Shown here: positions 17,521 to 26,688 of the stretch, piece by piece
How the letters are laid out: every line of letters begins with the position of its first letter
Numbering within the stretch: the stretch's first letter is position 1
Source: Fodinibacter sp963763015
GTDB lineage: Bacteria; Actinomycetota; Actinomycetes; Actinomycetales; Dermatophilaceae
Reading direction: 5' to 3'
DNA: 64,000 nucleotides
Assembly: GCA_963763015.1 (NCBI GenBank)
Contig: CAVXML010000012.1
Coordinates: 153,333-217,332 of the forward strand
Notes under the pieces: generated by a model
Told to the model about the DNA's origin: nothing
Databases searched by the model: none
What the model saw: only the letters and a program-made list of their open reading frames with translations
Made by a program: the position numbers and the translations under genes

Positions 17521-18509
17521 GACTCCGGCTCCGGCTGGCGCTCGAGCGGCTGCCGTGACGTGGGCTCCGTCCGGGACTCTGTTCCCGCGCAACCATTACG
17601 CCCTGCGCGCTGGTTCGGCCACATGTCGCCGGCGGCCGTGTGCCGGTCATCCGGCAGCGCGGTGGCGGGCACCGTGACGGTCACGACGGTCTCGACGGTG
17701 GCGTTGCCCGCAACGAGGTCGGTCAACGCCTTGGCCCGGGCCCGTTCGATCGTGGTGCACACCGACTCCGCGACATATCGCTGGGCCAGCGCGTCGATGG
17801 CCGCCCACGCCTGCGCCGCCTCCTCGGAGGGGAACGTGCCCTCCCACCGGTCCACCCCGGGCTCCTCGGCCCAGCGCCGCAACCCGGACTCCGCCCGGGC
17901 TCGCTGGGCCCGCTGCACGAGCAGGTCGGGGCTGATCCTGGCGAGCGCCCGCCGACACCGCCGTCGCAGGTGAGCGGCATCCTCGGTCTCGAAGTACCCG
18001 TCCAGCGCCGTCACCACGGTGGCGGCGACCTCCGGCGGCACCTCACCCAGCTCATCTGCCACGACGGATGCTCGATAGGAGTCCAGCCGACCTGCGGCCA
18101 TGGCCGAGTGCAGCCCACCCAAGCCCGTCTCGCTGTCGCTACCCGCCGACCCGTCGGCGGCGAGGCGCACTGCTGCCCGGACCCGGCGCTCGGCGTGCAC
18201 GGCCGACACCGTGAGGGCACCGGACACGATCGACGGCGCGTCCAACGCCGTGTGGCCGAGGGCCCGGTGGCTCTCGACCTCGGTGCCGTCCTCCAGGTAC
18301 TCCGGCTCGATCGCCGCCAGCTGCGCGATGCCCACGTCCTGGACCGCCGTGGCAACGTCGACCACGCGCTGTGCCGCCACCAACACGGCCGCCCACTCCC
18401 CCCGCGTTCCGGTGACCGAGCTGCCGCCGGGCAGCGCCCGGCTGAGAGCGACGAGCGCCGCCTCGCACTGCTGCTGCACGTGCGCTGGACCGTACCCCAC
18501 TCGCTTCAC

Positions 18510-18742
18510 CCCCCTCCGGATGCCTCGATTCTACTCGGCTGCCGGTATTCGTACAAGTGTTTGATAGCGCGAACTTGGCTGTCTCACAAGGCTTCCAGCC
18601 GCCCAGCTGCTGTCCCACGCGCACCAGACACCCCGCGAGCGCTACGACGCCGCGTGCCGCCCCGGCGAAGCTGCACCCCTCGGCGGGCGGGTCACCGAAC
18701 CCACGGCCGATATCACCGAGGCGCCGACCGTCCGACCGCCGG
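18510..18742. other. Intergenic stretch without recognisable feature
   Basis: This lies between the HNH start codon and the ileS promoter. It contains no convincing gene on either strand and no strong hairpin. The G+C content is locally lower near 18540-18590, which could include the divergent HNH promoter, but no clear hexamers were found. Confidence 0.4.
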
Positions 18743-18748
18743 TACACT
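18743..18748 (+). promoter_or_regulatory. Candidate -10 (TACACT) for ileS
   Basis: TACACT lies about 10 bases before the first T-box helix, the place expected for the promoter of the leader RNA. The -35 is not evident. Confidence 0.45.
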
Positions 18749-18757
18749 CCTCGACAC

Positions 18758-18945
18758 AGGCGTTCGAGCCGTCATCAGCGGTGAGCCTCCGGAAGAACGG
18801 GACGACACGGCATCCAGCGGTCGTCCTCACTAGAACCGGACGTCGGGGTCACGTCACGACCTGGTGCAAGAGCGGTCGTCGCTCCTCGGGGCGACGGCAA
18901 GCGAGGTGGTACCGCGGAGGTGCGCGGCCGGCATCCGGATGCCGT
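18758..18945 (+). promoter_or_regulatory. T-box riboswitch of ileS (translational type)
   Basis: An ultrashort Stem I is closed by CGTTC (18761) and GAACG (18795), with the specifier loop carrying the isoleucine codon ATC at 18774-18776. The GAGCCTCCGGAAGAAC tail is conserved in actinobacterial ileS leaders. The T-box proper, GAGGTGGTACCGCGG, is at 18903-18917; its TGGT reads the free CCA end of uncharged tRNA-Ile. No terminator hairpin with a U-tract follows. The ribosome site GCAGGAG lies shortly before the start codon, so control is probably by sequestration of the ribosome site. Uncharged tRNA-Ile should switch ileS on. Confidence 0.93.
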
Positions 18946-19012
18946 TCGGTTCACCATCGTCCTCGTCCAGCAGAGAGCCACGACGAGCCGACGACCCGCA
19001 GGAGCACCACCG

Positions 19013-22000
19013 ATGACGTACCCCCAGGTCTCCACGACCGGTGAGCACACCGGCGCCGCCTTCGGCGTGCCACCGAGCCCGCGGTTCCCGCAGGTCGAGG
19101 ATGCCGTGCTCGCGCACTGGGCGGCCGACGACACCTTCTCCGCCTCCGTGGAGAACCGGCCGGCGGGGGAGGATGGCGCCAACGAGTTCGTGTTCTACGA
19201 CGGCCCGCCCTTCGCCAACGGCCTGCCCCACTACGGGCACCTGCTCACCGGCTACGTCAAGGACGTCGTCCCCCGCTACGAGACGATGCGCGGCCGCCGC
19301 GTCGAGCGCCGGTTCGGCTGGGACACCCACGGGCTGCCGGCCGAGCTCGAGGCGATGAGCCAGCTCGGCATCAAGACCAAGGAGGAGATCCTCGAGCTCG
19401 GGATCGGGACCTTCAACGCCAAGTGCCGTGACTCGGTCATGAAGTACACGGGGGAGTGGCGCGAGTACGTCACGCGGCAGGCCCGCTGGGTCGACTTCGA
19501 CAACGACTACAAGACCCTCAACCCGACGTTCATGGAGTCGGTGCTCTGGGCGTTCAAGACGCTCTACGACAAGGGTCTGGTGTACGAGGGCTTCCGCTGC
19601 CTGCCCTACTGCTGGAACGACCAGACCCCCCTGTCCAACCACGAGCTGCGCATGGACGAGGACGTCTACAAGAACCGGCAGGACCCCGCGGTCACCGTCG
19701 GCTACCGGCTGGAGACCGGCGAGCTGGCCCTCATCTGGACCACCACGCCCTGGACCCTGCCGAGCAACCTCGCCATGGCCGTCCGCCCGGACATCGACTA
19801 CGTCGTCGTGGAGTCCGACGCCTCCGGCCGCACCGAGCGGTACCTCCTGGCGGAGGCCCGGCTGGCGGCCTACGCCCGGGACCTCGGCGACGACGTCACC
19901 GACCGCGTGGTGCAGCGGCTCAAGGGCAGTGACCTCCTCGGACGGTCCTACACGCCGCCCTTCTCCTACTACGAAGGACACCCGAGGTCGCACGTGGTGC
20001 TCGCGGCGGACTACGTCACCACAGACGACGGCACCGGCATCGTGCACATCGCGCCGGCCTTCGGCGAGGAGGACAAGCAGCTCACCGACCAGCACGACAT
20101 CAAGCCGGTCGTCCCGGTCGGGCCGGACGGTCGCTTCACGTTCCCCGTCGCCGACTACGAGGGGCTGCACGTCTTCGACGCCAACGCGCTGATCATCGAG
20201 CACCTCAAGGCCGCGACAACCGGTCAGGGTGACCAGGGGTCGGTCACCCAGGGCACCGTGCTCCTTCGCCGCGAGACGTACGACCACTCCTACCCCCACT
20301 GCTGGCGGTGCCGTGAACCCCTCATCTACATGGCGGTCTCCTCGTGGTTCGTCGAGGTCACGAAGTTCAAGGACCGCATGGTCGAGCTCAACGGGGAGAT
20401 CACCTGGGTCCCCGAGCACGTCAAGGACGGCCAGTTCGGCAAGTGGCTGGAGAACGCGCGCGACTGGTCCATCTCGCGGAACCGGTTCTGGGGCAGCCCG
20501 ATCCCAGTGTGGCGCTCCGACAACCCGGCGTACCCGCGGATCGACGTGTACGGCTCGTTCGAGGAGCTCGAACGTGACTTCGGCCGGCTGCCGCTGAACG
20601 AGAAGGGTGAGCCAGACCTCCACCGCCCCTTCGTCGACCACCTGACCCGGCCCAACCCGGACGACCCGACGGGCAACTCGACGATGCGCCGGGTGGAGGA
20701 CGTCCTGGACGTCTGGTTCGACTCGGGGTCGATGAGCTTCGCGCAGGTGCACTACCCGTTCGAGAACGCCGAGTGGTTCGAGCACCACTTCCCGGGCGAC
20801 TTCATCGTCGAGTACATCGGTCAGACCCGCGGCTGGTTCTACACCCTGCACGTGCTCGCGACGGCGCTGTTCGACCGGCCCGCGTTCTCCTCGTGCCTCA
20901 GCCACGGCATCGTCCTGGGCAGCGACGGCCAGAAGATGAGCAAGTCGCTGCGCAACTACCCGGACGTCAACGAGGTGTTCAACCGCGACGGAGCCGACGC
21001 GATGCGCTGGTTCCTCATGTCGTCGTCCATCCTGCGCGGCGGCAACCTCGTCGTGAGCGAGGACGGCATCCGTGAAGGCGTGCGGCAGGTGCTCATCCCC
21101 CTGTGGAACAGCTGGTACTTCTTCTCGCTCTACGCCAACGCGATGCACGGTGGTCAGGGATACACCGCGCGGTGGTCGACCGCCTCGACCGACCCCCTCG
21201 ACCGCTACCTCCTGGCCAAGCTGCGGGCGCTCGTCGAGACCGTGCAGGGCCAGATGGACGTCTACGACATCCCGGGGGCGTGCGAGTCGGTGCGCCAGTT
21301 CGTCGACGCCATGACGAACTGGTACATCCGCCGCTCGCGGGAACGCTTCTGGGACACCGATACCGGTTTCGGCGAGGAGTCGAGCGCCCATGCGGCGTTC
21401 GACACGTTGTACACCACCCTGGAGGTGCTCACGCGGGTGTCCGCCCCGCTCCTCCCGCTCGTCACCGAGGAGATCTGGCGTGGCCTCACCGGCGGGCGCT
21501 CGGTGCACCTGGAGGACTGGCCGGATGCCGCCGCGTTGCCCGCCGACGACGCGCTGGTCGCCGCCATGGACCAGGTCCGGGCGGTCTGCTCCACGGGCTC
21601 CTCGCTGCGCAAGGCGGAGAAGCTGCGGGTGCGCCTACCTCTCCCCGCCCTCACGGTCGTCACTGCTGACCCGGCCGGTCTCGAGCCGTTCACCTCCATC
21701 GTGGCCGACGAGCTCAACGTCAAGGCCGTTGAGGTCCTCGACGTGGCGGACGCCCACGAGTCAGACTTCGGCATCAGCCAGCGGCTCGTCGTCAACGCCC
21801 GAGCGGCCGGGCCGCGCCTGGGTCGTGACGTGCAGGCCGCGATCAAAGGCAGCAAGAACGGCGACTGGTCCGTTTCCGACGACGGGTCGGTCGTCGCCGG
21901 CGGGCTGCCGCTCGTCGAGGGCGAGTACACGCTCGAGACGGTGGTCGACGCCGACCAGGCCGGCTCCCATGCCACGGCGATGCTGCCGGGCGGCGGGTTC

Positions 22001-22312
22001 GTCGTGCTCGACACCGATGTCTCGCCGGAGCTCGAGCTCGAGGGCGCGGCACGCGACCTGGTGCGCGCCGCCCAGCAGGCCCGGCGCGACGCCGGCCTGG
22101 AGGTCTCCGACCGGATCTCACTCGAGGTCACCGGTGCCGAGTTCGTCTACCGGGCGGTCATCGGTCACCAAGGCCTGGTGACCCGGGAGACGCTCGCCGA
22201 GCACCTCTCGGTGACGCCGGACCTCGATGCCCTCGACCGCGAGGCCGATGGCGTCACGGAGGTGACCGTCGGCGAGCGCTACCCCGCGCGGGTCCGTGTC
22301 ACGCGGCGCTGA
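19013..22312 (+). CDS. ileS: Isoleucyl-tRNA synthetase (long, eukaryote-like branch)
   Basis: Class I synthetase of 1099 residues for tRNA-Ile. The HIGH-type motif is PPFANGLPHYGHLLTG near residue 64, and the KMSKS loop is GQKMSKSLRNYPDV near residue 640. The editing domain between them has the TTPWTLPSN signature, and a C-terminal anticodon-binding region follows. The length and the absence of a C-terminal four-Cys zinc site match the IleS2-like branch usual in actinobacteria, a branch generally less sensitive to mupirocin (known for the family, not shown here). GCAGGAG stands 9 bases before the ATG and is the presumed target of the upstream T-box. The frame is intact. Confidence 0.97.
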   Translation: MTYPQVSTTGEHTGAAFGVPPSPRFPQVEDAVLAHWAADDTFSASVENRPAGEDGANEFVFYDGPPFANGLPHYGHLLTGYVKDVVPRYETMRGRRVERRFGWDTHGLPAELEAMSQLGIKTKEEILELGIGTFNAKCRDSVMKYTGEWREYVTRQARWVDFDNDYKTLNPTFMESVLWAFKTLYDKGLVYEGFRCLPYCWNDQTPLSNHELRMDEDVYKNRQDPAVTVGYRLETGELALIWTTTPWTLPSNLAMAVRPDIDYVVVESDASGRTERYLLAEARLAAYARDLGDDVTDRVVQRLKGSDLLGRSYTPPFSYYEGHPRSHVVLAADYVTTDDGTGIVHIAPAFGEEDKQLTDQHDIKPVVPVGPDGRFTFPVADYEGLHVFDANALIIEHLKAATTGQGDQGSVTQGTVLLRRETYDHSYPHCWRCREPLIYMAVSSWFVEVTKFKDRMVELNGEITWVPEHVKDGQFGKWLENARDWSISRNRFWGSPIPVWRSDNPAYPRIDVYGSFEELERDFGRLPLNEKGEPDLHRPFVDHLTRPNPDDPTGNSTMRRVEDVLDVWFDSGSMSFAQVHYPFENAEWFEHHFPGDFIVEYIGQTRGWFYTLHVLATALFDRPAFSSCLSHGIVLGSDGQKMSKSLRNYPDVNEVFNRDGADAMRWFLMSSSILRGGNLVVSEDGIREGVRQVLIPLWNSWYFFSLYANAMHGGQGYTARWSTASTDPLDRYLLAKLRALVETVQGQMDVYDIPGACESVRQFVDAMTNWYIRRSRERFWDTDTGFGEESSAHAAFDTLYTTLEVLTRVSAPLLPLVTEEIWRGLTGGRSVHLEDWPDAAALPADDALVAAMDQVRAVCSTGSSLRKAEKLRVRLPLPALTVVTADPAGLEPFTSIVADELNVKAVEVLDVADAHESDFGISQRLVVNARAAGPRLGRDVQAAIKGSKNGDWSVSDDGSVVAGGLPLVEGEYTLETVVDADQAGSHATAMLPGGGFVVLDTDVSPELELEGAARDLVRAAQQARRDAGLEVSDRISLEVTGAEFVYRAVIGHQGLVTRETLAEHLSVTPDLDALDREADGVTEVTVGERYPARVRVTRR

Positions 22313-22401
22313 CCCCACATCGAGGCGGTTGTCCAAGCAGTTCCTGAGAGTGTTCCGGTCACCCGGCATCGGCTCGGGATGCGGTGCCAACGGACCGCAC
22401 C

Positions 22402-22407
22402 TAGCGT
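22402..22407 (+). promoter_or_regulatory. Candidate -10 (TAGCGT) for the carboxypeptidase gene
   Basis: TAGCGT would give a leader of about 40 bases containing the CAGGAG ribosome site in front of the ATG. No strong -35 is visible. Confidence 0.35.
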
Positions 22408-22452
22408 CAGCCCGGTCGCCACCGCGACGTCCCCGAGACGCAGGAGCAGCCG

Positions 22453-24531
22453 ATGAAGACCGTCCCCGTCCACGCCCGCCGAGTACCCGTCGTCGGCGCG
22501 CTCGCCGCGGCGGTCGTGCTCGCAGGAGCCGGCCTGTCGGCCGCCGCGCCGACACCCATCGAGGAGAAGGTGCAGGTCGTCCACGTGACGGCACGCACCC
22601 AGGCAGAGCGCTCCAAGGTCAACGCGCTTGGTCTGGACACGACCGAGCACGGTGACACCTCCGGTGTCGAGGTGATCCTGCACGGCTCTGCCGACGAGGC
22701 CCGGCTCCGCGAGGCCGGCTTCACCTGGCGGGTCGAGGACGCCGACCTCGCGGCGACGATGCGCGTCGCACGCAAGGCCGACGCCGCGTATGCCTCGAGC
22801 GTCTCGGAGTCCGCGCTCCCCAGTGGCCGGACGTCGTACCGGACCCTTGCAGAGATCAACGCCGAGCTGGACACGCTGGCGGCGACGTACCCGGACCTCG
22901 TCAGGCCGCTGACCCTGCCCAACACCAGCGTGCTGGGACGCCCGGTCAGGGGCATCGAGATCACGACGAACGCGGCGAACGTCGACGACGGCAAGCCGGT
23001 GTTCCTCATGATGGGCGCGCACCACGCACGGGAGTGGCCCTCGGTCGAGCACTCCATGGAGTTCGCCTACGACCTCCTCGAGAACCAGGCGACGAACGCC
23101 CGGGCTCGCAGCATCGTCGCGAAGAGCCGCACGATCGTCGTGCCCGTCGTCAACGTGGACGGTTTCCAGATCAGCCGCTCTGCGGCGCCACTCGGCAACT
23201 TCTCGACCTTCGACTACGAGATGAAGCGGAAGAACTGCACCGTCTCGGCGGCGACCCCGGCGCAGTACGTCACCGGGACCTGCGACAACAACCTCGCCGG
23301 CCGGCTGCGCGGCACCGACCCGAACCGCAACTACCCGGGCTTCTGGGGTGGTCCGGGCGCGAGCACGAGCTGGAGCAGCGACACCTTCCGCGGCGACGGC
23401 CCGGGCGACATCCCCGAGGTCGACAACATCAAGCAGCTCATCTCCGAGCGACAGGTCACGAACCTCATCAGCAACCACACCTACAGCAACCTGGTGCTCC
23501 GGCCGCCATCGCTGCTCTCGACCGGCTTCTCGCCCGACGAGCCGCTCTACAAGGCGCTCGGTAAGCGTATGACGGACACGAACGACTACCTCAACTGGGC
23601 CTCGTTCCAGCTCTACGACACCTCGGGCTCTGTGGAGGACTGGAGCTACTGGCAGACCGGGGGCCTGGGCTTCACCTTCGAGATCGGCCCCGACAGCTTC
23701 CACCCGGCCTACGAGAGCGCCGTGGTCGCCGAGTACCTGGGCCTCGAGCCGGCCGCCGGTGCGGGCCAGGGCGGCAACCGCGAGGCGTACTACCGGATGG
23801 CCGAGGCCACGATCGACCCGGCCTTCCACTCCACGATCACCGGAACGGCGCCGGAGGACCGGGTGCTCACGGTGAGCAAGCAGTTCCAGGCGATGACCTC
23901 TCCGGTCATCAAGCCCGGCGGGGTTGTCGACCCCGCCATCGCGTACGCCAACGACCTGTCCAGCTCGCTGCGCACCCTGGGCGGCAAGTTCAGCTGGGCG
24001 GTGAACCCCTCGACGCGACCGGAGGTCGTCGGCCGCTACGGCCGCGACCCCCAGGCACCGGTGCAGGAGACCCAGCAGCTCGTCAACCCGGAGGGTGTGC
24101 CGGCCGAGTTCGCCTACGAGGAGACCACCTTCACCGTCGAGGGTCTGCCGGACGCCGACAACGGCGCCGCGGAGGTGCGAATCTCCTGGCCGGACGCCAG
24201 CGTCGACTGGGATGTCTACGTCTACGACGACATGGGGCGCCAGGTTGCGTCGGCGGCGAGCCTCGCCGACCCGGAGGTCGCCGTCCTCATCGACCCGCTG
24301 CCCGGCACGTACACCATCCGGGTGGAGAACTACGAGGGCGGGTCGACGAGCGACTGGACCGGTGAGGTCGTCTTCAAGGCACCCAAGCCGGCGACCTACA
24401 GCGGCGTCAAGGAGGCATGGACGATGACCTGCACCACGCTCGCCGGAGACGTCGTCGCCAGCCGCTCGGTCGTCGTCGACCGTGGTGCGACGGTCGACGT
24501 GGGCAACGCCTGCAAGAAGAGCAAGGGCTGA
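22453..24531 (+). CDS. Secreted zinc carboxypeptidase, M14 family
   Basis: A 692-residue exported metallopeptidase. A signal peptide (VVGALAAAVVLAGAGLSAA) and an N-terminal prodomain-like region precede the M14 catalytic domain. The zinc ligands are His and Glu in GAHHAREWPSVE (about 190-193) and a later His in ISNHTYSNL. The substrate-binding block is RGTDPNRNYP, and the catalytic Glu sits in LGFTFEIGPD. After the catalytic domain a beta-rich PPC-like module (VDWDVYVYDDMGRQV, PGTYTIRVENYEG) precedes the end. It would trim C-terminal residues from extracellular peptides. It stands alone between ileS and folC and is followed by a strong hairpin. Confidence 0.93.
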   Translation: MKTVPVHARRVPVVGALAAAVVLAGAGLSAAAPTPIEEKVQVVHVTARTQAERSKVNALGLDTTEHGDTSGVEVILHGSADEARLREAGFTWRVEDADLAATMRVARKADAAYASSVSESALPSGRTSYRTLAEINAELDTLAATYPDLVRPLTLPNTSVLGRPVRGIEITTNAANVDDGKPVFLMMGAHHAREWPSVEHSMEFAYDLLENQATNARARSIVAKSRTIVVPVVNVDGFQISRSAAPLGNFSTFDYEMKRKNCTVSAATPAQYVTGTCDNNLAGRLRGTDPNRNYPGFWGGPGASTSWSSDTFRGDGPGDIPEVDNIKQLISERQVTNLISNHTYSNLVLRPPSLLSTGFSPDEPLYKALGKRMTDTNDYLNWASFQLYDTSGSVEDWSYWQTGGLGFTFEIGPDSFHPAYESAVVAEYLGLEPAAGAGQGGNREAYYRMAEATIDPAFHSTITGTAPEDRVLTVSKQFQAMTSPVIKPGGVVDPAIAYANDLSSSLRTLGGKFSWAVNPSTRPEVVGRYGRDPQAPVQETQQLVNPEGVPAEFAYEETTFTVEGLPDADNGAAEVRISWPDASVDWDVYVYDDMGRQVASAASLADPEVAVLIDPLPGTYTIRVENYEGGSTSDWTGEVVFKAPKPATYSGVKEAWTMTCTTLAGDVVASRSVVVDRGATVDVGNACKKSKG

Positions 24532-24550
24532 GCCTGCAGCACGGCATCCG

Positions 24551-24586
24551 ACGCGGCCCCCCGGCCTGTGAGCCGGGGGGCCGCGT
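24551..24586 (+). terminator. Perfect 15-bp terminator hairpin
   Basis: ACGCGGCCCCCCGGC pairs perfectly with GCCGGGGGGCCGCGT across a six-base loop, 20 bases after the carboxypeptidase stop. No U-tract follows. The fold is very stable and separates the secreted peptidase from folC. Confidence 0.85.
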
Positions 24587-24593
24587 CATCGGC

Positions 24594-24599
24594 GAGAAT
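24594..24599 (+). promoter_or_regulatory. Candidate -10 (GAGAAT) giving a leaderless folC
   Basis: GAGAAT ends six bases before the GTG start of folC, in the same layout as at the ndk and mreB starts, and it lies just past the terminator hairpin. The hexamer is weaker than TANNNT. Confidence 0.35.
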
Positions 24600-24605
24600 G
24601 GGCCG

Positions 24606-26000
24606 GTGACTCCTGCACCCGATGGCGCCCAGCGCGAGGCCGCGCACCAGCTCGAGGTCACCCGGCGGATGCGTGAGGTCGAGGCGTCGATCCTCTCGCG
24701 GGCCCCCGAGCACGACCTCGAACCGTCGCTGGACCGGATCCGCGCGGTGATGGACCTCCTCGGCGACCCGCAGCACACCTTCCCCGTCGTCCACGTCACC
24801 GGCACCAACGGGAAGACCAGCACGGCTCGCATCATCGAGTCGCTGCTGCGGGAGATCGGGCTGAAGACGGGCCGGTTCACCTCCCCGCACCTGCACTCCA
24901 TGCTCGAGCGCATCGCGGTCGGCGGCCGGTCGATCGAGCCGGAGCGCTTCCTCGCGGCCTACGACGAGGTCATCCCCTTCGTCGAGATCGTCGACGCGCG
25001 CTCGATCCTGGACGGCGGCCCGCCGATGACGTACTTCGAGGTGCTCGTCGCCGTGGCCTACGCCGCCTTCGCGGACCTGCCGGTCGACGTCGCCGTCGTG
25101 GAGGTCGGGATGGGCGGCTCGTGGGACGCCACCAACGTCGTCGACGCAGCGGTCTCCGTGATCACGCCCGTCGCCATCGACCACACCCACTTCCTCGGCG
25201 ACACCGTCGAGCAGATCGCGACCGAGAAGGCCGGCATCATCAGGGCCGACGCCATCACCGTGGTGGGGCTGCAGCCCGAGCCGGATGCCGTGGAGGTCAT
25301 CGTCGACCGGGCGAACGAGCTCGGGTCCCGTCTCGTCCTCGAGGGCACCGACTTCGGGGTCACGGCCCGTGACGTCGCCGTCGGTGGTCAGCAGATCTCC
25401 GTGAAGGGGCTCGCCGGCCAGTACGACGACCTCTTCCTCCCGCTGCACGGCACCCACCAGACGCAGAACGCCGCGGTCGCCGTCGCGGCGGTGGAGGCCT
25501 TCCTCGGTGGTGGCGAGCAGGCGCTCGACATCGATGTCCTCCGGGCCGGGCTCGCCGCGGTGGAGTCACCGGGCCGGCTCGAGATCGTGCGGCGCAGCCC
25601 CACCGTCCTGGTCGACGCGGCGCACAACCCCGCCGGTGCGCGTGCCCTGCGGGACGCGATGCGCGAGTCCTTCACCTTCGCCCGCCTCGTCGGGGTAGTG
25701 GCCGTGATGAAGGACAAGGAGGCCGCGCAGATGCTGGAGATCCTCGAGCCCGTGCTCGACGAGGTCGTCGTCACCCGCACCACGTCCCCCCGTGCCATGT
25801 CGCCCCGCCGGCTCGGCGAGATCGCCGCCGAGGTCTTCGGTGAGCACCGCGTGACGGTGGTCGACGACCTGCCCGACGCCCTCGACGTCGCGGCAGGCAT
25901 GGCGGATGCCGGCGGCGGGGTGAGTGGGGGAGTGCTGGCCACCGGCTCGGTGGTCACCGCGGCCGAGGTCCGCCTGCTCCTCGGCACCACGGCCGTCTGA
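24606..26000 (+). CDS. folC: Bifunctional folylpolyglutamate/dihydrofolate synthase
   Basis: A 464-residue Mur-ligase-like enzyme that adds glutamate to folates, and in many bacteria makes dihydrofolate from dihydropteroate. The ATP-binding P-loop is VTGTNGKTSTAR (about 62-73). TSPHLHSMLERI follows, then the GMGGSWDATN block, the ITPVAIDHTHFLG metal/phosphate loop, EKAGII with the conserved Lys, and VDAAHNPAGAR of the C-terminal domain. All expected elements are present. The GTG start has no Shine-Dalgarno sequence but fits the leaderless pattern. The folC-ndk-mreB order is conserved in actinobacteria, where valS often precedes; here ileS and a carboxypeptidase do. Confidence 0.95.
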   Translation: MTPAPDGAQREAAHQLEVTRRMREVEASILSRAPEHDLEPSLDRIRAVMDLLGDPQHTFPVVHVTGTNGKTSTARIIESLLREIGLKTGRFTSPHLHSMLERIAVGGRSIEPERFLAAYDEVIPFVEIVDARSILDGGPPMTYFEVLVAVAYAAFADLPVDVAVVEVGMGGSWDATNVVDAAVSVITPVAIDHTHFLGDTVEQIATEKAGIIRADAITVVGLQPEPDAVEVIVDRANELGSRLVLEGTDFGVTARDVAVGGQQISVKGLAGQYDDLFLPLHGTHQTQNAAVAVAAVEAFLGGGEQALDIDVLRAGLAAVESPGRLEIVRRSPTVLVDAAHNPAGARALRDAMRESFTFARLVGVVAVMKDKEAAQMLEILEPVLDEVVVTRTTSPRAMSPRRLGEIAAEVFGEHRVTVVDDLPDALDVAAGMADAGGGVSGGVLATGSVVTAAEVRLLLGTTAV

Positions 26001-26007
26001 CCGAACC

Positions 26008-26643
26008 TCAGTCGTCGAGGTCCTCCCCGGCGAGTGCGCGCGCCGCGAGACGCTCCTCGCCGGCCAGGGTCCACACCTGCCACGCCGCGCGTGCGTTGAC
26101 CAGCACGATCACGCTGCCGAGCACGATGTCGGGCCACCCCGACCCCGTCCAGGACGTCACGAGCGCCATCACGATGATCGCGAGGTTGACGGCCACGTCG
26201 GCCCGGGCCGCCAGGTACGCCGCGCCACCGAGCGACCCTCCGTGGTGGCGGACGCGTACGAGCAGGAACGCGCACACCGCGTTGACGGCCGCGGCGCCGC
26301 CGGACGTGACCAGCAGCGCCGTGACATCGGGCGCAACGGGGTCGAAGGCCTTGGCCACCGCCTGCCAGCCGGCGACCAGCGCCGGAACCAGGATGATCAG
26401 GGCCATGACGTGCCCCGCGACCGCCCGCCGGGCCAGCGACCAGCCGAGCGCCAGCGCGATGAGCAGGTTGATGGCGGCATCCTCGAGGAAGTCCACGGAG
26501 TCGGCGAGCAGTGACACCGAGCCGATCGACAGGGCCACCGCCATCTCGATGCCGGCATAGCCGAGGTTCAGCCCGGCCACGAGCAGCACCGTGCGCCGCA
26601 ACCGGCCGGCGTCGAGGAGCGGGGAGGACGTCACGGTGCCCAT
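26008..26643 (-). CDS. Cation transporter, CDF-like membrane protein
   Basis: A 211-residue protein with about six membrane segments resembling the transmembrane domain of cation diffusion facilitators. The first helices are VLLVAGLNLGYAGIEMAVAL and IGSVSLLADSVDFLEDAAINLLI, and a later one is LAARADVAVNLAIIVMAL. The metal-site position usually HxxxD reads DFLED, and the His expected in helix V is replaced by Arg/Ala. The C-terminal cytoplasmic metal-binding domain is missing. It may therefore be an atypical or inactive relative. It ends 7 bases from the convergent folC stop. Several nearby starts are possible; the ATG gives the best signal-free N-terminus. Confidence 0.7.
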   Translation of the reverse strand: MGTVTSSPLLDAGRLRRTVLLVAGLNLGYAGIEMAVALSIGSVSLLADSVDFLEDAAINLLIALALGWSLARRAVAGHVMALIILVPALVAGWQAVAKAFDPVAPDVTALLVTSGGAAAVNAVCAFLLVRVRHHGGSLGGAAYLAARADVAVNLAIIVMALVTSWTGSGWPDIVLGSVIVLVNARAAWQVWTLAGEERLAARALAGEDLDD

Positions 26644-26676
26644 CCCACCAGAGGGAGGGTGGAGGGGCGGGGCGCA

Positions 26677-26682
26677 TACCCT
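26677..26682 (+). promoter_or_regulatory. -10 element TACCCT, leaderless start
   Basis: TACCCT is followed by exactly six bases and then the ATG of the small bL12-like membrane protein. No ribosome site is present in between. Confidence 0.5.
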
Positions 26683-26688
26683 TGCCGC

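Larger units (their letters stand above)
16540..18509 (-). pseudogene. DUF222/HNH endonuclease domain protein, frame broken near 17520 and 16925
   Basis: An N-terminal DUF222 helical domain of about 250 residues (VDVATAVQDVGIAQLAAIE, HAERRVRAAVRLA, MAAGRLDSYRASVVADEL) is joined by a low-complexity linker to an HNH nuclease domain. That domain shows CRFPGCTVAAVFCDLDHVRPW and the NLMCLCRRHHRVKQ zinc/His cluster. The likely terminus AENDPPPF is typical of the family. Two frame changes are needed to read it through: one where the 30-base repeats begin (consistent with two bases missing from a C run) and one after VDALRTTVLPAA. Such proteins are multicopy and prone to decay in actinobacteria, so this could be a true pseudogene or a sequence error. 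Confidence 0.8.

Noticed and set aside
24417..24605. N-terminal extension of folC upstream of the GTG
   Set aside because: The frame is open, but it runs back through the carboxypeptidase gene end and across the terminator hairpin. The family N-terminus fits the GTG start.
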